A DNA stretch of 64,000 nucleotides from assembly GCA_028274465.1 (NCBI GenBank), contig CM051455.1, positions 118,209,547-118,273,546 of the forward strand, read 5' to 3'. The translations under genes were made by a program, and so were the position numbers. This DNA comes from Plantago ovata. Lineage: Eukaryota > Streptophyta > Magnoliopsida > Lamiales > Plantaginaceae. The notes under the pieces are model-generated. The model had not been told where the DNA came from, did not search any database, and was given only the letters and a program-made list of their open reading frames with translations. Below, in pieces: positions 1-9,849 of this stretch. The number at the start of each line of letters is the position of its first letter. Position 1 is the first letter of the stretch.

Positions 1-29
1 AGGTTCTCTGGGAGGTGGACCAGGCAGTA

Positions 30-1158
30 TCAATGGCGCTTCAGCAGAGGGTTTCTTTTTGATCTTGAAGATTTTCTTTGTTTATCTTCCCCCTTAGACA
101 TGGATTGCATCATCGGTTGGATGTGTAGTGAGAAAAACTCATTGCAATTTTCAGCAAGAGTACTTAGGCTGTTGTATTTGAGAATTATGCCTTGTTGATC
201 AACAGTTATCTTGGACAATTCTTCTTTAATACAAGCCAAGTTCTCCTCATGTCTGCGCTCATTGTCGACTTTTTCTTCAATGAAAGCCTGAGCCTTTTTC
301 AATGCACTTTTAGCCAGTTTGAGGGCTTGACTGACATCTTCTTCATAGCTTTTGTGATGTGGACTGATGTCTTTCTGAGCTATGGTAAGAGAAGTAGTGC
401 GTTTCAGCACTGTAGCCAGTATTTTGCCAACGTCAAGCGGACTCTCAGAAAGCAATGCATCATCCTATTCTTGGCATGCTTTGTGAACAACCATTAGTGC
501 CTTTATTCTAGGAGTAAAATCCTCAACGTTAGGAAACAACACTAGAGAGGGAGTAAGTGAATGAGCTTTGATCTCAGTAGCGAATTGATCATCATTTCTC
601 AGCAAGCGACTTCTCTCAGCATCTCCTTCATCAGTTTGGAGAGATGGAGGAGGAATTGCAACCTATGTGGGTTCAATTTTCTTTGTTCTTTCTTCTTCAT
701 TTGATAAGAAGTTAGATAGATCTTCTTCGTCATCAGATTCGTCAAGGCCAGCAACCTTGGTTCCCAAATCTTTAGCTTCAGACACTTCTGGTTGAGTGGT
801 TGGTGAGGGAAACTCTTTTAACTCAACAACTGGAGTTTCACCAGTAGTAAGTGGAAGGGAGGAGACTTCCGTGTTGTTCATTCCTGAAGATTGAGCAATG
901 TCTAGATTCTGCGTATGTCTAGCATGAATCTGTAGACTATTTTGAAGTTCTATTTGATAATATTCATCCATTTCTTCATCTTCAAGGTTTGGATCAGTGA
1001 CCTTGGCTTCGAGTAAAGCTAACTCGACATCAGTAAGCTCTTTAGGAAGTATTTAGTGTACAAATGTCTCGAGTCTCAATAAAGAGATTCTCTTTTTCTC
1101 ATTGGACAGATGAAGGTGAATATCAGAGAAATCCGTCCTTCTGTACCGTTGCCAGTTG
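30..1158 (-). pseudogene. H third ORF (env-like position), C-terminal part
   Basis: Continuation of the third ORF of H on the far side of element A. The reading frame resumes at 1163 directly after the TSD, then hits a stop near 1053. Further pieces are 971-663 (acidic, Asp/Glu-rich tract DESDDEEDL) and 455-30. The last piece is rich in K/E/A heptads (SALKKAQAFIEEKVDNE) and looks like a coiled coil, ending in a basic tail and a stop at 30-32. A coiled coil near the C-terminus is reported for the env-like ORF of SIRE elements. No clear signal peptide or transmembrane segment is seen here, so calling it an envelope gene would be unsupported. Confidence 0.5.
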
Positions 1159-1163
1159 CTGAC

Positions 1164-2434
1164 TGATGAATGTGTATTTTACACTTTCATTCGAGTCTTT
1201 TTCACCTATTTTAGCTATCCTCTATGTTAATTTAGCTATATTTTAGTACATTTTATTAGAATAGTGTCACGTTTCCCTTTAGATTTTATTTTACAGGTTT
1301 TGGTTGAAATTCGGAGATGTACGGGCAATTATATTGAAGTCTACAAGGAATTGGTGTTCCAGAAGCATATTTGGAGTATCTGAAGGTTTCCGGATAGGAT
1401 TTGGAGTCTAGGGGCCGAATCTGGAGGTTAGAAGGCTACTAGAAGTCATAAACCGAGTCCGAAAAGGTGAAGAAATCCAAAACCGCGTCGAAAACGCGAA
1501 AATTTTGCGTTTACACTGGGGGGCGAACCGCCCCGTGTCTCGGGCGAACCGCCCCAGAGATATTTCGGGCCTATATATAGTTGCTAGTTTTCTCTCCGAA
1601 AATCATATCTTTCCAAGCCTACTTTCTCACCTCTCTCTATAGTTTTAGGTAGGAACTTCCCGGGGCCTGTCCTGGGAGTTCCATAGCTTAGGGGATACTT
1701 TTTCATAGCATCTTGGAGCGCGTAGCATCACAATCATCCGGAGATTGACAACCTTCGGTAACTTTGTATCTTACAACTTTTATCTACTTATTTTATATAT
1801 TCTTTCAATATGTTTTCTTCTATGATTGCTATTGATTGCATGCACATTATGAGTAGCTAAATTTATCGTTGGTGGTAGTATGTGAATTCTTAGCGAGGGA
1901 AGATAATCATGCTAATGGCTATATCGCGCATTATACTCCGTGTCATTGCTTTATTTCGTTGATGAGTTGAACACCAAAATTCTCGTATGTTGTATTGATC
2001 ATTATGCACACTAGGACACTTGTCGGCCAATCAGACTTAATTATCTTCGTAGTATTGAATAATTACGGAACACAATAGGACGTTAGTTGTTGACAGGTCA
2101 GACCCATATTATCTTCGTAGTGCACAATACTTACAACAGGACCCAAGATTCATTCAAAGATCTCCATGCAAGACCGAGGAATTTATGCATGATTATCGAC
2201 CCATTATGTTAAGAAGGACCATACTATCACCAACCTCCATTATCTGCTTGAAAACCCCATATTGCTTTCTATCTGCTGTTTTATATTTTCTTGATTAAAT
2301 AGATAAAGCTAGTTATAGTCCTGAGAGAACGACACTCGAGTCATTCTACTGCTACACTACGGTTTTCGTTGTAGTTGTGGATTGCCTTTGGCTTATTACA
2401 AATTTATTTGACTGAACCCTGACAACGTTCATCA
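1164..2434 (+). repeat. Element A 5' LTR
   Basis: Begins TGATGAATGTG and ends CGTTCATCA. It contains a TATA box CTATATATAG at 1571-1580, directly preceded by two GGGGCG-AAC-CGCCCC type near-palindromes (1520-1534 and 1541-1555). A donor-like CGGTAACTTTG lies at 1756-1766. Same LTR family as E, G and the solo LTR at 19847. Confidence 0.95.
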
Positions 2435-2437
2435 AAT

Positions 2438-2455
2438 TGGCGCCGTTGCCGGGGA
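2438..2455 (+). other. Element A primer-binding site, tRNA-Asp type
   Basis: TGGCGCCGTTGCCGGGGA, three bases after the 5' LTR, matches the complement of the plant tRNA-Asp 3' end, as is usual for Athila elements. Confidence 0.9.
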
Positions 2456-2762
2456 CTATACTCCTTTTTTCTATTTAATTTGTTTATATTTTCAGCATTC
2501 GGTTCCCTACAGAAGAACAGGCTCTGGGGGTTTGCTCTCAGGAAATCTCACTTTCTTACCATATTTCTTTCCCCCTATCTTTTTCAGAAAATTCATCTAA
2601 TCTGATCTCGGTTACCTTACGTGCTTGCGCTCTCGTAGTTCTCGGTTACATTGTGTTTGTTTGCACTCTTTGTGCTTATCTTTGCAAGTTTTTGTTTTTC
2701 TTTTGTGGATTCTGCTCCTTGGTTTCTTGTTTCCTCCTGTGCAGAAACTAGTTATATGAAGG

Positions 2763-3641
2763 ATGAGTCAACCACCGTTGCCCCGGTATGTGATGCCTCG
2801 AGGGCCTTGCATAACATTGGATGACGATTGCAGGAATTATGACTTTGATCCTGCGTACTACTCCATTCTCTCCACGTTTTCAATGGGTGATGATCCAAGA
2901 GGGTTCTTAGACACATACGAGGAAGGTGTGTTGAGGATACCTCGTGAGAATGAGGAGGGAGTTATTTTATCACATGAGCAACTTTGTATGAGAGGATTTA
3001 TGGGAGCCTTGGAAGGGTACGCTCGAAGATGGCTCAGAATCCCGCCGGAAAAATCGTCGCGCACTTGGGGTGAAGTAACCAACAAGTTTCTGGAACATTG
3101 GGATAGGGACTTAACTCCCGGGATAGGGGCATGGACGTCTCGCTTCAGTAGTCAGCCACCAGAAATCGACATTGCCGATGAAGAGGAATGTGGAGAAGAA
3201 TCCATTGATGAAGTCTCCTCAGTGCTTAGCTTGGATTCCACGTCCTTACTTGCGGATGTCGAGGTTGTTACTGAATCCATTGCTTCACTTGAGTCAGAGA
3301 GTGAAGGCGTCAGTTGTGTTGAGGTCGAGGAGCCAATCTCTGAAGATTTTGGTGTCTCTGAATCAATTGCTGCAGATACTCTTGATCTTGACTCCTACGT
3401 TCTGGTCCATGCGCCCACCTATGAGTTCCAAAGGAGTTTTGATCCTCTTTACTCTTTTTATTTTCCATCTGATTCCCTTAGTTATTTTTTAGATTTTGTT
3501 TTTCTTGGTTTTGTTAATTTTGGTTTTCAGGGAATCGTGGACTTGCTTGAGCAGATACGGAGAGGAGCCAAGGATGGTTCCCAAGATGCGAGGAGTAATG
3601 GAACGGATGCACAAGATTCGTTTCCATTTGATAATGGATAA
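2763..3641 (+). CDS. Element A gag-like protein
   Basis: Open frame of 292 codons. Residues about 40-120 resemble the retrotransposon gag (capsid) domain: a conserved W in ARRWLRIPPE, then TWGEVTNKFLEHW, similar in pattern to the gag of element G (48355-47870). There is no CCHC knuckle and no protease motif. The remainder is acidic and Ser/Glu-rich (about 140-220), then hydrophobic and aromatic. The last part of the ORF overlaps, in another frame, sequence derived from the ORF2 3' end, so the C-terminus is a chimeric accident. A pyrimidine tract and CAG at 2741-2744 precede the ATG and could be a leader splice acceptor. Long and uninterrupted, so translation is possible; function inferred only from gag similarity. 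Confidence 0.7.
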   Translation: MSQPPLPRYVMPRGPCITLDDDCRNYDFDPAYYSILSTFSMGDDPRGFLDTYEEGVLRIPRENEEGVILSHEQLCMRGFMGALEGYARRWLRIPPEKSSRTWGEVTNKFLEHWDRDLTPGIGAWTSRFSSQPPEIDIADEEECGEESIDEVSSVLSLDSTSLLADVEVVTESIASLESESEGVSCVEVEEPISEDFGVSESIAADTLDLDSYVLVHAPTYEFQRSFDPLYSFYFPSDSLSYFLDFVFLGFVNFGFQGIVDLLEQIRRGAKDGSQDARSNGTDAQDSFPFDNG

Positions 3642-3654
3642 CATTAGAGGTAAT

Positions 3655-3711
3655 GATCTCCTGTCCGACATGTGGAGGGACTATTATGGGGATTTCAATC
3701 CCGATAATTAG
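3655..3711 (+). pseudogene. Element A: remnant of ORF2 C-terminus
   Basis: Encodes DLLSDMWRDYYGDFNPDN and a stop, nearly the same as the C-terminus of ORF2 in B (ends at 22958) and D (ends at 39766). In A it is out of frame with the gag-like ORF and lacks the rest of ORF2, so A looks like an internally deleted derivative of a gag/ORF2 element. Confidence 0.75.
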
Positions 3712-4287
3712 TCTTTTCACATGTCCGCTCTCAGCCGATCGAGGCCAAACCGTTCGGTAACATCTAGTTTCACTTTTTATTTACTCATTCTCTTTTGCTA
3801 AGGACTAGCTTAGGTTTTATGAGGGGGATGGGATGTGAACCATGATGTTAAGTATTGTTTGGCTTTGTGATGTTGAGCATGGTATCTTATTTTTTGCATT
3901 TGCACGTTTACTGCTTTCCTAGGATAGTCTTGCATGTTTTATATGGAGTTTATTGCCGAATTTTTTGAACTTTTATATTGGGTAAATCAACTAGCTATGC
4001 CATTAATCGTATGCTTCATCTCTATGAATTTGTTTGAGGTCTGTCTCGCTTGGCTTGTCACATTTATGTATTGCACTTAGTTGAGCTAGGTAGTCTCGAC
4101 ATCACCTGGTGGTGTTTTCTCTACTGCGGTTCACGAAGGCCTTTATAATAGGATGATGCATGTTAGGGTCTTATGGTTGTTTTCCCGAGTAATTATGTAC
4201 CTAAGAGGCAACAAGTCTTCACCATGCTTTGAGATTGCTAAATGCCTAGGAAGGAGGTAGTGTGAGGTTGTGTGATCCTTTGTTTAT

Positions 4288-4430
4288 AACCTACTCTTCC
4301 GAATAGGTTTGGGGAGGGGGTTACACCATCATAGACTTGTTTCTGTTTTTCATTCTTCGTATCATGAGTTTATTTTTCCTTTTGCGTAATTTTGTACTCC
4401 AACCTATTCTTTCGAATAGGTTTGGGGAAG
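4288..4430 (+). repeat. Element A: two AACCTATTC hairpins with purine boxes
   Basis: Inverted repeats at 4288-4309 (one mismatch) and 4401-4422 (perfect 9-bp arms AACCTATTC/GAATAGGTT, 4-nt loop). Each runs straight into TTTGGGGA(A/G)G, resembling the PPT at 5195-5207. Confidence 0.85.
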
Positions 4431-5170
4431 TCGTGTGAGTCATTTTGTTTCTCTTTTTTATGCTACTGCTGGCTAGAAAAAAATCGAAAAAAAAGAAAGA
4501 AAAATTCCAGAAGAAAAAAGAAAAAAAGAATCTGGAAAAAAAAAGAAAAAAAAAAAGAGAAGACCCCAAAAAAGCAAAGAAGGGTCCAAAAAAGAAAAGC
4601 CAAATAGCAGTTTAGCAAAGTATTGAGTCTTTTCCATTTTTCGTATTGTTCGTAATTGTGTTTTTCTATTTTTTATCTTTTTTGTCTTAAGTATCATCTG
4701 TTCTAAACCACCCTCGTCCTGCCATTCAGGAAGTGGTGAATACCTTAAGACTTTACTTGAGAGATGGGTAGAATAGGGGAGTGTTATCTTTTATAGGGAA
4801 CCCTCCTTCGTTTGATGAGAGCCAGTACTGGTTCGACCTCTTTTGAGGAAAAGTCTTAACATGGTGGAACAACAGTAAGTCCTCAGTTTCATAGGCACGG
4901 GGCAACCATTCGTATCTTAGCATGCATCATTAAGTCGTCACTGACTAGGTCCAGGTAGAGAATGTTACGAGAGACTATCTTGTCTTGACATAAGTGCTTA
5001 TGTGGATGTGAATAAGTCAATCGAGGTATTCTTCAACCGATATTCATGCTTTGATTTATATGGTTTTTGTTCATATGTTATTTGGTAGATTCAGTAATTT
5101 AGTTAATTTTATTTGGCATGAAACTCCATTTTTGTGTCTTGCATGTTTTTTGTATTAGAGTCTAGCTTAG

Positions 5171-5207
5171 TTGCTTGAAGATAAGCAAAGGTTCGGTTTG
5201 GGGAGTT
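5171..5207 (+). other. Element A polypurine tract with upstream stem-loop
   Basis: Stem-loop TTGCTTGAAGATAAGCAA (5171-5188) followed by GGTTTGGGGAGTT abutting the 3' LTR at 5208. This is the expected plus-strand primer site. Confidence 0.8.
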
Positions 5208-6478
5208 TGATGAATGTGTATTTTACACTTTCATTCGAGTCTTTTTCACCTATTTTAGCTATCCTCTATGTTAATTTAGCTATATTTTAGTACATTTTAT
5301 TAGAATAGTGTCACGTTTCCCTTTAGATTTTATTTTACAGGTTTTGGTTGAAATTCGGAGATTTACGGGCAATTATATTGAAGTCTAGAAGGAATTGGTG
5401 TTCCAGAAGCATATTTGGAGTATCTGAAGGTTTCCAGATAGGATTTGGAGTCTAGGGGCCGAATCTGGAGGTTAGAAGGCTACTAGAAGTCATAAATCGA
5501 GTCCGAAAAGGTGAAGAAATCCAAAACCGTGTCGAAAACGCGAAAATTTCGCGTTTACACTGGGGGGCGAACCGCCCCGTGTCTCGGGCGAACCGCCCCA
5601 GAGATATTTCTGGCCTATATATAGTTGCGAGTTTTCTCTCCGAAAATCATATCTTTCCAAGCCTACTTTCTCACCTCTCTCTATAGTTTTAGGTAGGAAC
5701 TTCCCGGGGCCTGTCCTGGGAGTTCCATAGGTTAGGGGATACTTTTTCATAGCAGATTGGAGCGTGTAGGATCACAATCATCCGAAGATTGACAACCTTC
5801 GGTAACTTTGTATCTTACAACTTTTATCTACTTATTTTATATATTCTTTCAATATGTTTTCTTCTCTGATTGCTATTGATTGCATGCACATTATGAGTAG
5901 CTAAATTTATCGTTGGTGGTAGTATGTGAATTCTTAGCGAGGGAAGATAATCATGCTAATGGCTATATCGCGCATTATACACCGTGTCATTGCTTTATTT
6001 CGTTGATGAGTTGAACACCAAACTTCTCGTATGTTGTATTGATCATTATGCACACTAGGACACTTGTCGGCCAATCAGACTTAATTATCTTCGTAGTGTT
6101 GAATGATTACGAAACACAATAGGACGTTAGTTGTTGACAGGTCAGGCCCATATTATCTTCGTAGTGCACAATACTTACAACAGGACCCAAGATTCATTCA
6201 AAGATCTCCATGCAAGACCGAGGAATTTATGCATGATTATCGACCCATTATGTTAAGAAGGACCATACTATCACCAACCTCCATTATCTGCTTGAAAACC
6301 CCCTATTGCTTTCTATCTGCTGCTTTATATTTTCTTGATTAAATAGATAAAGCTAGTTATAGTCCTGGGAGAACGACACTCGAGTCATTCTACTGCTACA
6401 CTACGGTTTTCATTGTAGTTGTGGATTGCCTTTGGCTTATTACAAATTTATTTGACTGAACCCTGACAACGTTCATCA
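5208..6478 (+). repeat. Element A 3' LTR
   Basis: 1271 bp, same length as the 5' LTR with about 25 substitutions by eye. Ends TTCATCA, followed by the TSD CTGAC. Confidence 0.95.
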
Positions 6479-6483
6479 CTGAC

Positions 6484-8879
6484 AGTCTTAGCAACTCTGG
6501 CCAGGGTATTCTTTTTGAAGTTTGAGTAGAGTTCTTCTGAACTAACTTCAAGATCTTCAGTGATGTGAACCACTTCAGTGGTCTCATTTTGAGCCTGAAA
6601 GAGAATAAAATTAAGTTCAGGAAGATTTTGGAAAATAGTTTTAGAGTCTAAAACTGTAACATGATTTACCTGCTGATGTTCAGCAAGCTCATGTTGCACA
6701 CCAAGTTGTGCTGGTACTATTTCCATTGCTTCAGGAGCTTGGGCAGCATCCTTGAATTGTTCATCCTGAAATAACTTTATATTAGATACAAGTACTAAGT
6801 TTCCAAACTTAGTAGATTTACCAAAACTTTCATCTACCTGCTGAACAGGAGTTGTGGACTCTGGTGCCGAAATTTCAGCAATCTTCTGACTTGTATCTTG
6901 AGAAGTCTATAAGGAAACAATTATATCAGCAAAAGATAAAGTTTCAGATAGTGAAGTTTTGCTTATATCTGAGTTAACTACCTGCTGAAGAAGGGCAGGT
7001 GGTGACTCAGTCCTAATGATAGCAGCTTCATTATCTGGGACTTGTTCTTCAGCATACTTCTTTTCTTGCTCTAGTTGAGAAGGCTGTGCAGATTCAACAA
7101 TCTCCCTTGTCTCTAAAATGACAAGTTGAGCAGAGACATCTTGACCTTTTAGTTCACTACTTGTCATGAACATGTCTACTGACTTGTTGGAGTTGTCTTC
7201 AATCTCCAAGTCCATTTGCTGGCTTAGGTCAGTCAACACCAGTTGAACTTTGTCAATAGAGGTCAAAGGTGAACTAGGTCTAACATTCTCAGCATCTTGA
7301 GATGCGTCATCAAATACTGTCTCTTGTTGTGTTTCAGCAACCTCTGGGACTTGAACCATTGTAGTCTCAGCAAGTGGTTCTTCAGCAATTGCAGCTTCAG
7401 CAATTTCTGGGACCGGATTAGTTGCTTGTTCAGCAACTATCTCTTCAGCAACAATGTCAGCAAGTGCCGCTCTTCTCAAGTCTGCAGCAATATCACTTGC
7501 TGGTTCCAGAGTGTTGTCATCAGGATTATCTACAATGTAGATATCGGGGACTTGGGCAGGAATTTCATTTCCACTGCCATGTGGTCTTGTATCAACAGAT
7601 GTATCAACGTTAGGTTGATTGTTGAAGGCTTCTGCAGACACTTCAACATTGCTGAAGACTTTTGCAAACACTTCAACAACATCTACTACAGTGGCTTGCG
7701 TTTCAGCAACCACTGGGGCATCATCTGATAAATCATGGACAATTGGAATGGACTTACGTGCCGTTGTTTTCTTTCTTGTGTAAGTCTTTGTCTGTTCCTT
7801 CTTGGGAATAGGGTCAGCTGATGACGCTGCAGTTTGAGTGTCATCATCAGCTTTTTTTTTTTTTTAGATTTCTCACTGGGTGCATTAGTTTCAGCAACCA
7901 CAGTGGCTTCAGCAGCAACATTTGTAGTTGTTGCATTTTCAGCAACATTTGCAGCTGTTGTACACTTACCTTGTTGATCAACATCTGCAGCTGTTGCATT
8001 CATGGAATGATTATCAGTCTCAGCAACATTTGCAGCTGTTGGATACCTATCCTGCCGACCAACATTTACAACATTTGCAGCTGTTGTCTTCATTGACTTC
8101 TTCTCAGCAAGCTTAGGTCCATTCTGCTTGTAGAAGGCTCAGTTTTTCTCATGGATATGCATCAGCAATGGCCACCATCTCAAGCCAACTTGGTCAATTC
8201 CTCCAACTTGGGAGTCTAAGACTTTGATTAGTAGCAGAGCTACCAGACCAAGCGAATGGAAGAGTTGCTTCCTCTTTACGTGCTTTGTTGTCCAAGTCAC
8301 GAGAGCAACCTCTCCTTTCTTCATTCTTTCGTTTCTGACATCACTTTAGAAGGCTTCAATTTCTTCATCAGTAGTAGTGATGTCATCTTCAGTTCCAGTA
8401 GTTGGAATCTGAAAGATGTTTGCTAAATCAATCCATTTCAGGATGATTTGCACACCTTGAACTGAGGTTAAAATAACTTTTTCAGTTACTCCTTGTCCGT
8501 CAGTAAAGGTTTGGATTTCTGCATTATTGTAGAACTCCATTGTGTCCAATACGCTCACTTTCTTAGTGCGAGCAGTAATGAAGAAAAGTAGGCCTTGTTG
8601 ATTAATCAAGTTCAACGCCTCTTCGTTTTCTTCGTCCAGTTCTTGTTCATAAAAGTATTTAATGTACTTCTTCTTGGCAAATCCGCCCCACTGCATCATC
8701 TGCTCACACTTTGCAGTGTCCAGATATGCAGGCGGCATGGGTCTTTCAGTTACTCGGTCATTTTTCAACACAACTTTCACTGTGTTGGTTGCCGGAATTT
8801 CAACCGGAGTAGTGCTTTTTCCAGCACTGTCTGCTTTAGATGACTTAGAGGTCTTAGATGATTGTCTCTTAGGAGCCAT
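6484..8879 (-). pseudogene. H third ORF (env-like position), N-terminal and middle parts
   Basis: Starts at ATG 8879 (MAPKRQSSKTSKSSK, basic Ser/Lys-rich) and stays open to 8346. Shifted pieces follow at 8324-8139, 8093-7686, 7713-6907 and 6726-6484, so several stops and frameshifts break it. The 8879-8346 part has a pattern (FYNNAEI..., then VQGVQIILKWIDLANIFQIP) that loosely resembles the plant 'putative transposon protein' domain found in ORFs of many plant retroelements; this is a weak resemblance by eye. Downstream is a long acidic, Val/Ala/Glu-rich, low-complexity region. Element A interrupts it at 6478/6484. Whether it ever made an envelope-like protein cannot be told from sequence alone. 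Confidence 0.55.
7941..8090 (-). repeat. Minisatellite coding for TAANVAE-type repeats
   Basis: AACATTTGCAGCTGTTG-like units begin near 7945, 7980, 8025 and 8070 (spacing 35-45 bp). On the minus strand they encode about 15-residue repeats starting TAANV or TAADV inside the third ORF of H. Confidence 0.75.
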
Positions 8880-9849
8880 CTCTTATATAGTAAGGGGGTT
8901 GTACGAAAAAGAGAATATTTCTTTTTGACCGGAGGTATAGTGAATTCAGAGCACAGGCTAGAGAATTTGCAGAGAAAGGAAATGTGAGTTAAAGAATTTT
9001 GTCTTTCTCTAACTCTTTGTTTATATAGTGTCTCTGTTGTGTGAGAAGCTCAATGGTTTTGAGTTCTCAGCAAGGGTAAAACAGAGATTCATCTGTGTTT
9101 GTGGAGCCTTTGCATTAAATGCATAGTGGTCCACTAACAAAAACCGTCAGAGCATACTTTCTCTTTGTAATATCAACCGTTGGATCAAAAACTGCTTTAA
9201 AATCAATGGCCACGATTGTATTTCATGTCATGATTAACAACGAGTTTATTTGTGCCACGATTAACGTCACAAATTGATTTTACCTTGATTTACGGGATTT
9301 GATCCTTTTTACTACAACGCTAATTGCTTGCTGAAGTAAATGAGAATTTTTTCAGCGATTTTAATCAATTTGACTTTGGCACTTACCTTTTTAGGTAACA
9401 AGCCTTGTATTTGCTGAAAATTCCCCCTTAATCAAATATCTCATTTTTCTTTGAGTTAAAAGACATTTCTGAGTTCCCGTCTCAACAAATTCTTTTTATA
9501 TTGAGATATCCTTAGGTAAAATCCGAGAAGTATTCTTACTCTTTGTTGAGTTCCCATCTCAGGTTTTTCTTTAGATACTTGAATACCTGTTTCAGTATGT
9601 TTAATTGTCTGAATGTCAGTTTCAGCAATCTTCAAAGTTTTTCCTTTGCTGAGTACCCGTCTCAGCGAGTGATCAAGTTTCCTAACAAATACCCGGTTTG
9701 AAGGAATTACTTGTTGAATGCCTGTTTCAGCAATCATGTATTGAACTATCATTTTTTTAGAAGAAATCCGTGGAAGGGACTTTTATACATGTAAGCATAC
9801 TTTGGCTTGCTGAATGCCTGTTTCAGCAATCTACCAAATGTATCCCTTA
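8880..9849 (-). other. H spacer between pol and third ORF
   Basis: Nearly 1 kb without a supported gene. The right part (9470-9829) holds seven related hairpins; the left part (8900-9450) is AT-rich with no feature I recognise. The short minus-strand ORF at 9752-9456 is translated from the hairpin array and is not a believable protein. Confidence 0.6.
9470..9829 (-). repeat. Array of seven covarying hairpins in element H
   Basis: Seven copies of [TGAA or TGAG]-7 nt-[TTCA or CTCA] at 9470, 9547, 9580, 9610, 9648, 9711 and 9807. The best is 9807-9829 with 8-bp perfect arms TTGCTGAA/TTCAGCAA and loop TGCCTGT. Arms change together (TGAA with TTCA, TGAG with CTCA). Confidence 0.8.

Larger units (their letters stand above)
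3712..5207 (+). other. Element A 3' noncoding module
   Basis: About 1.5 kb without a credible ORF, alignable by eye with the same region of B, D, E, F and G. Landmarks: purine run GAGGGGGATGGGATG near 3821; hairpin plus TTTGGGGA boxes at 4288-4320 and 4401-4430; an A/G-rich tract 4480-4600; a box CCACCCTCGTCCTGCCATTC near 4710; a box GTCCAGGTAGAGAATG near 4950; then the PPT hairpin. Predicted short ORFs here are low-complexity lysine or phenylalanine runs from the A/G tract and are not genes. Confidence 0.75.
1164..6478 (+). mobile_element. Element A: short non-autonomous Athila-type LTR element
   Basis: Complete 5.3-kb element bounded by 1271-bp LTRs and the TSD CTGAC (1159-1163 and 6479-6483). 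It has a tRNA-Asp PBS, a short gag-like ORF, a remnant of the ORF2 C-terminus, the 3' noncoding hairpin module and a PPT, but no protease, RT or integrase. I count about 25 differences between its LTRs by eye (roughly 98% identity), so insertion is moderately recent. It sits in the third ORF of element H. Confidence 0.95.

Noticed and set aside
2438-2455. tRNA gene at the PBS sequences
   Set aside because: Only 18 bases complementary to a tRNA 3' end are present; no cloverleaf.
4321-4700. Overlapping ORFs rich in K/R or F/S in the A/G-rich tract (also near 23530-23900, 35800-36050, 38708-39043, 42000-42450 and 53263-53695)
   Set aside because: Low-complexity translations of the purine tract in the retrotransposon 3' module, seen on both strands at once and not conserved as protein.
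7297-7728. Plus-strand ORF opposite the third ORF of H
   Set aside because: Shadow of the Ala/Val/Glu-rich minus-strand frame; Cys/Ser/Phe-rich with no domain.
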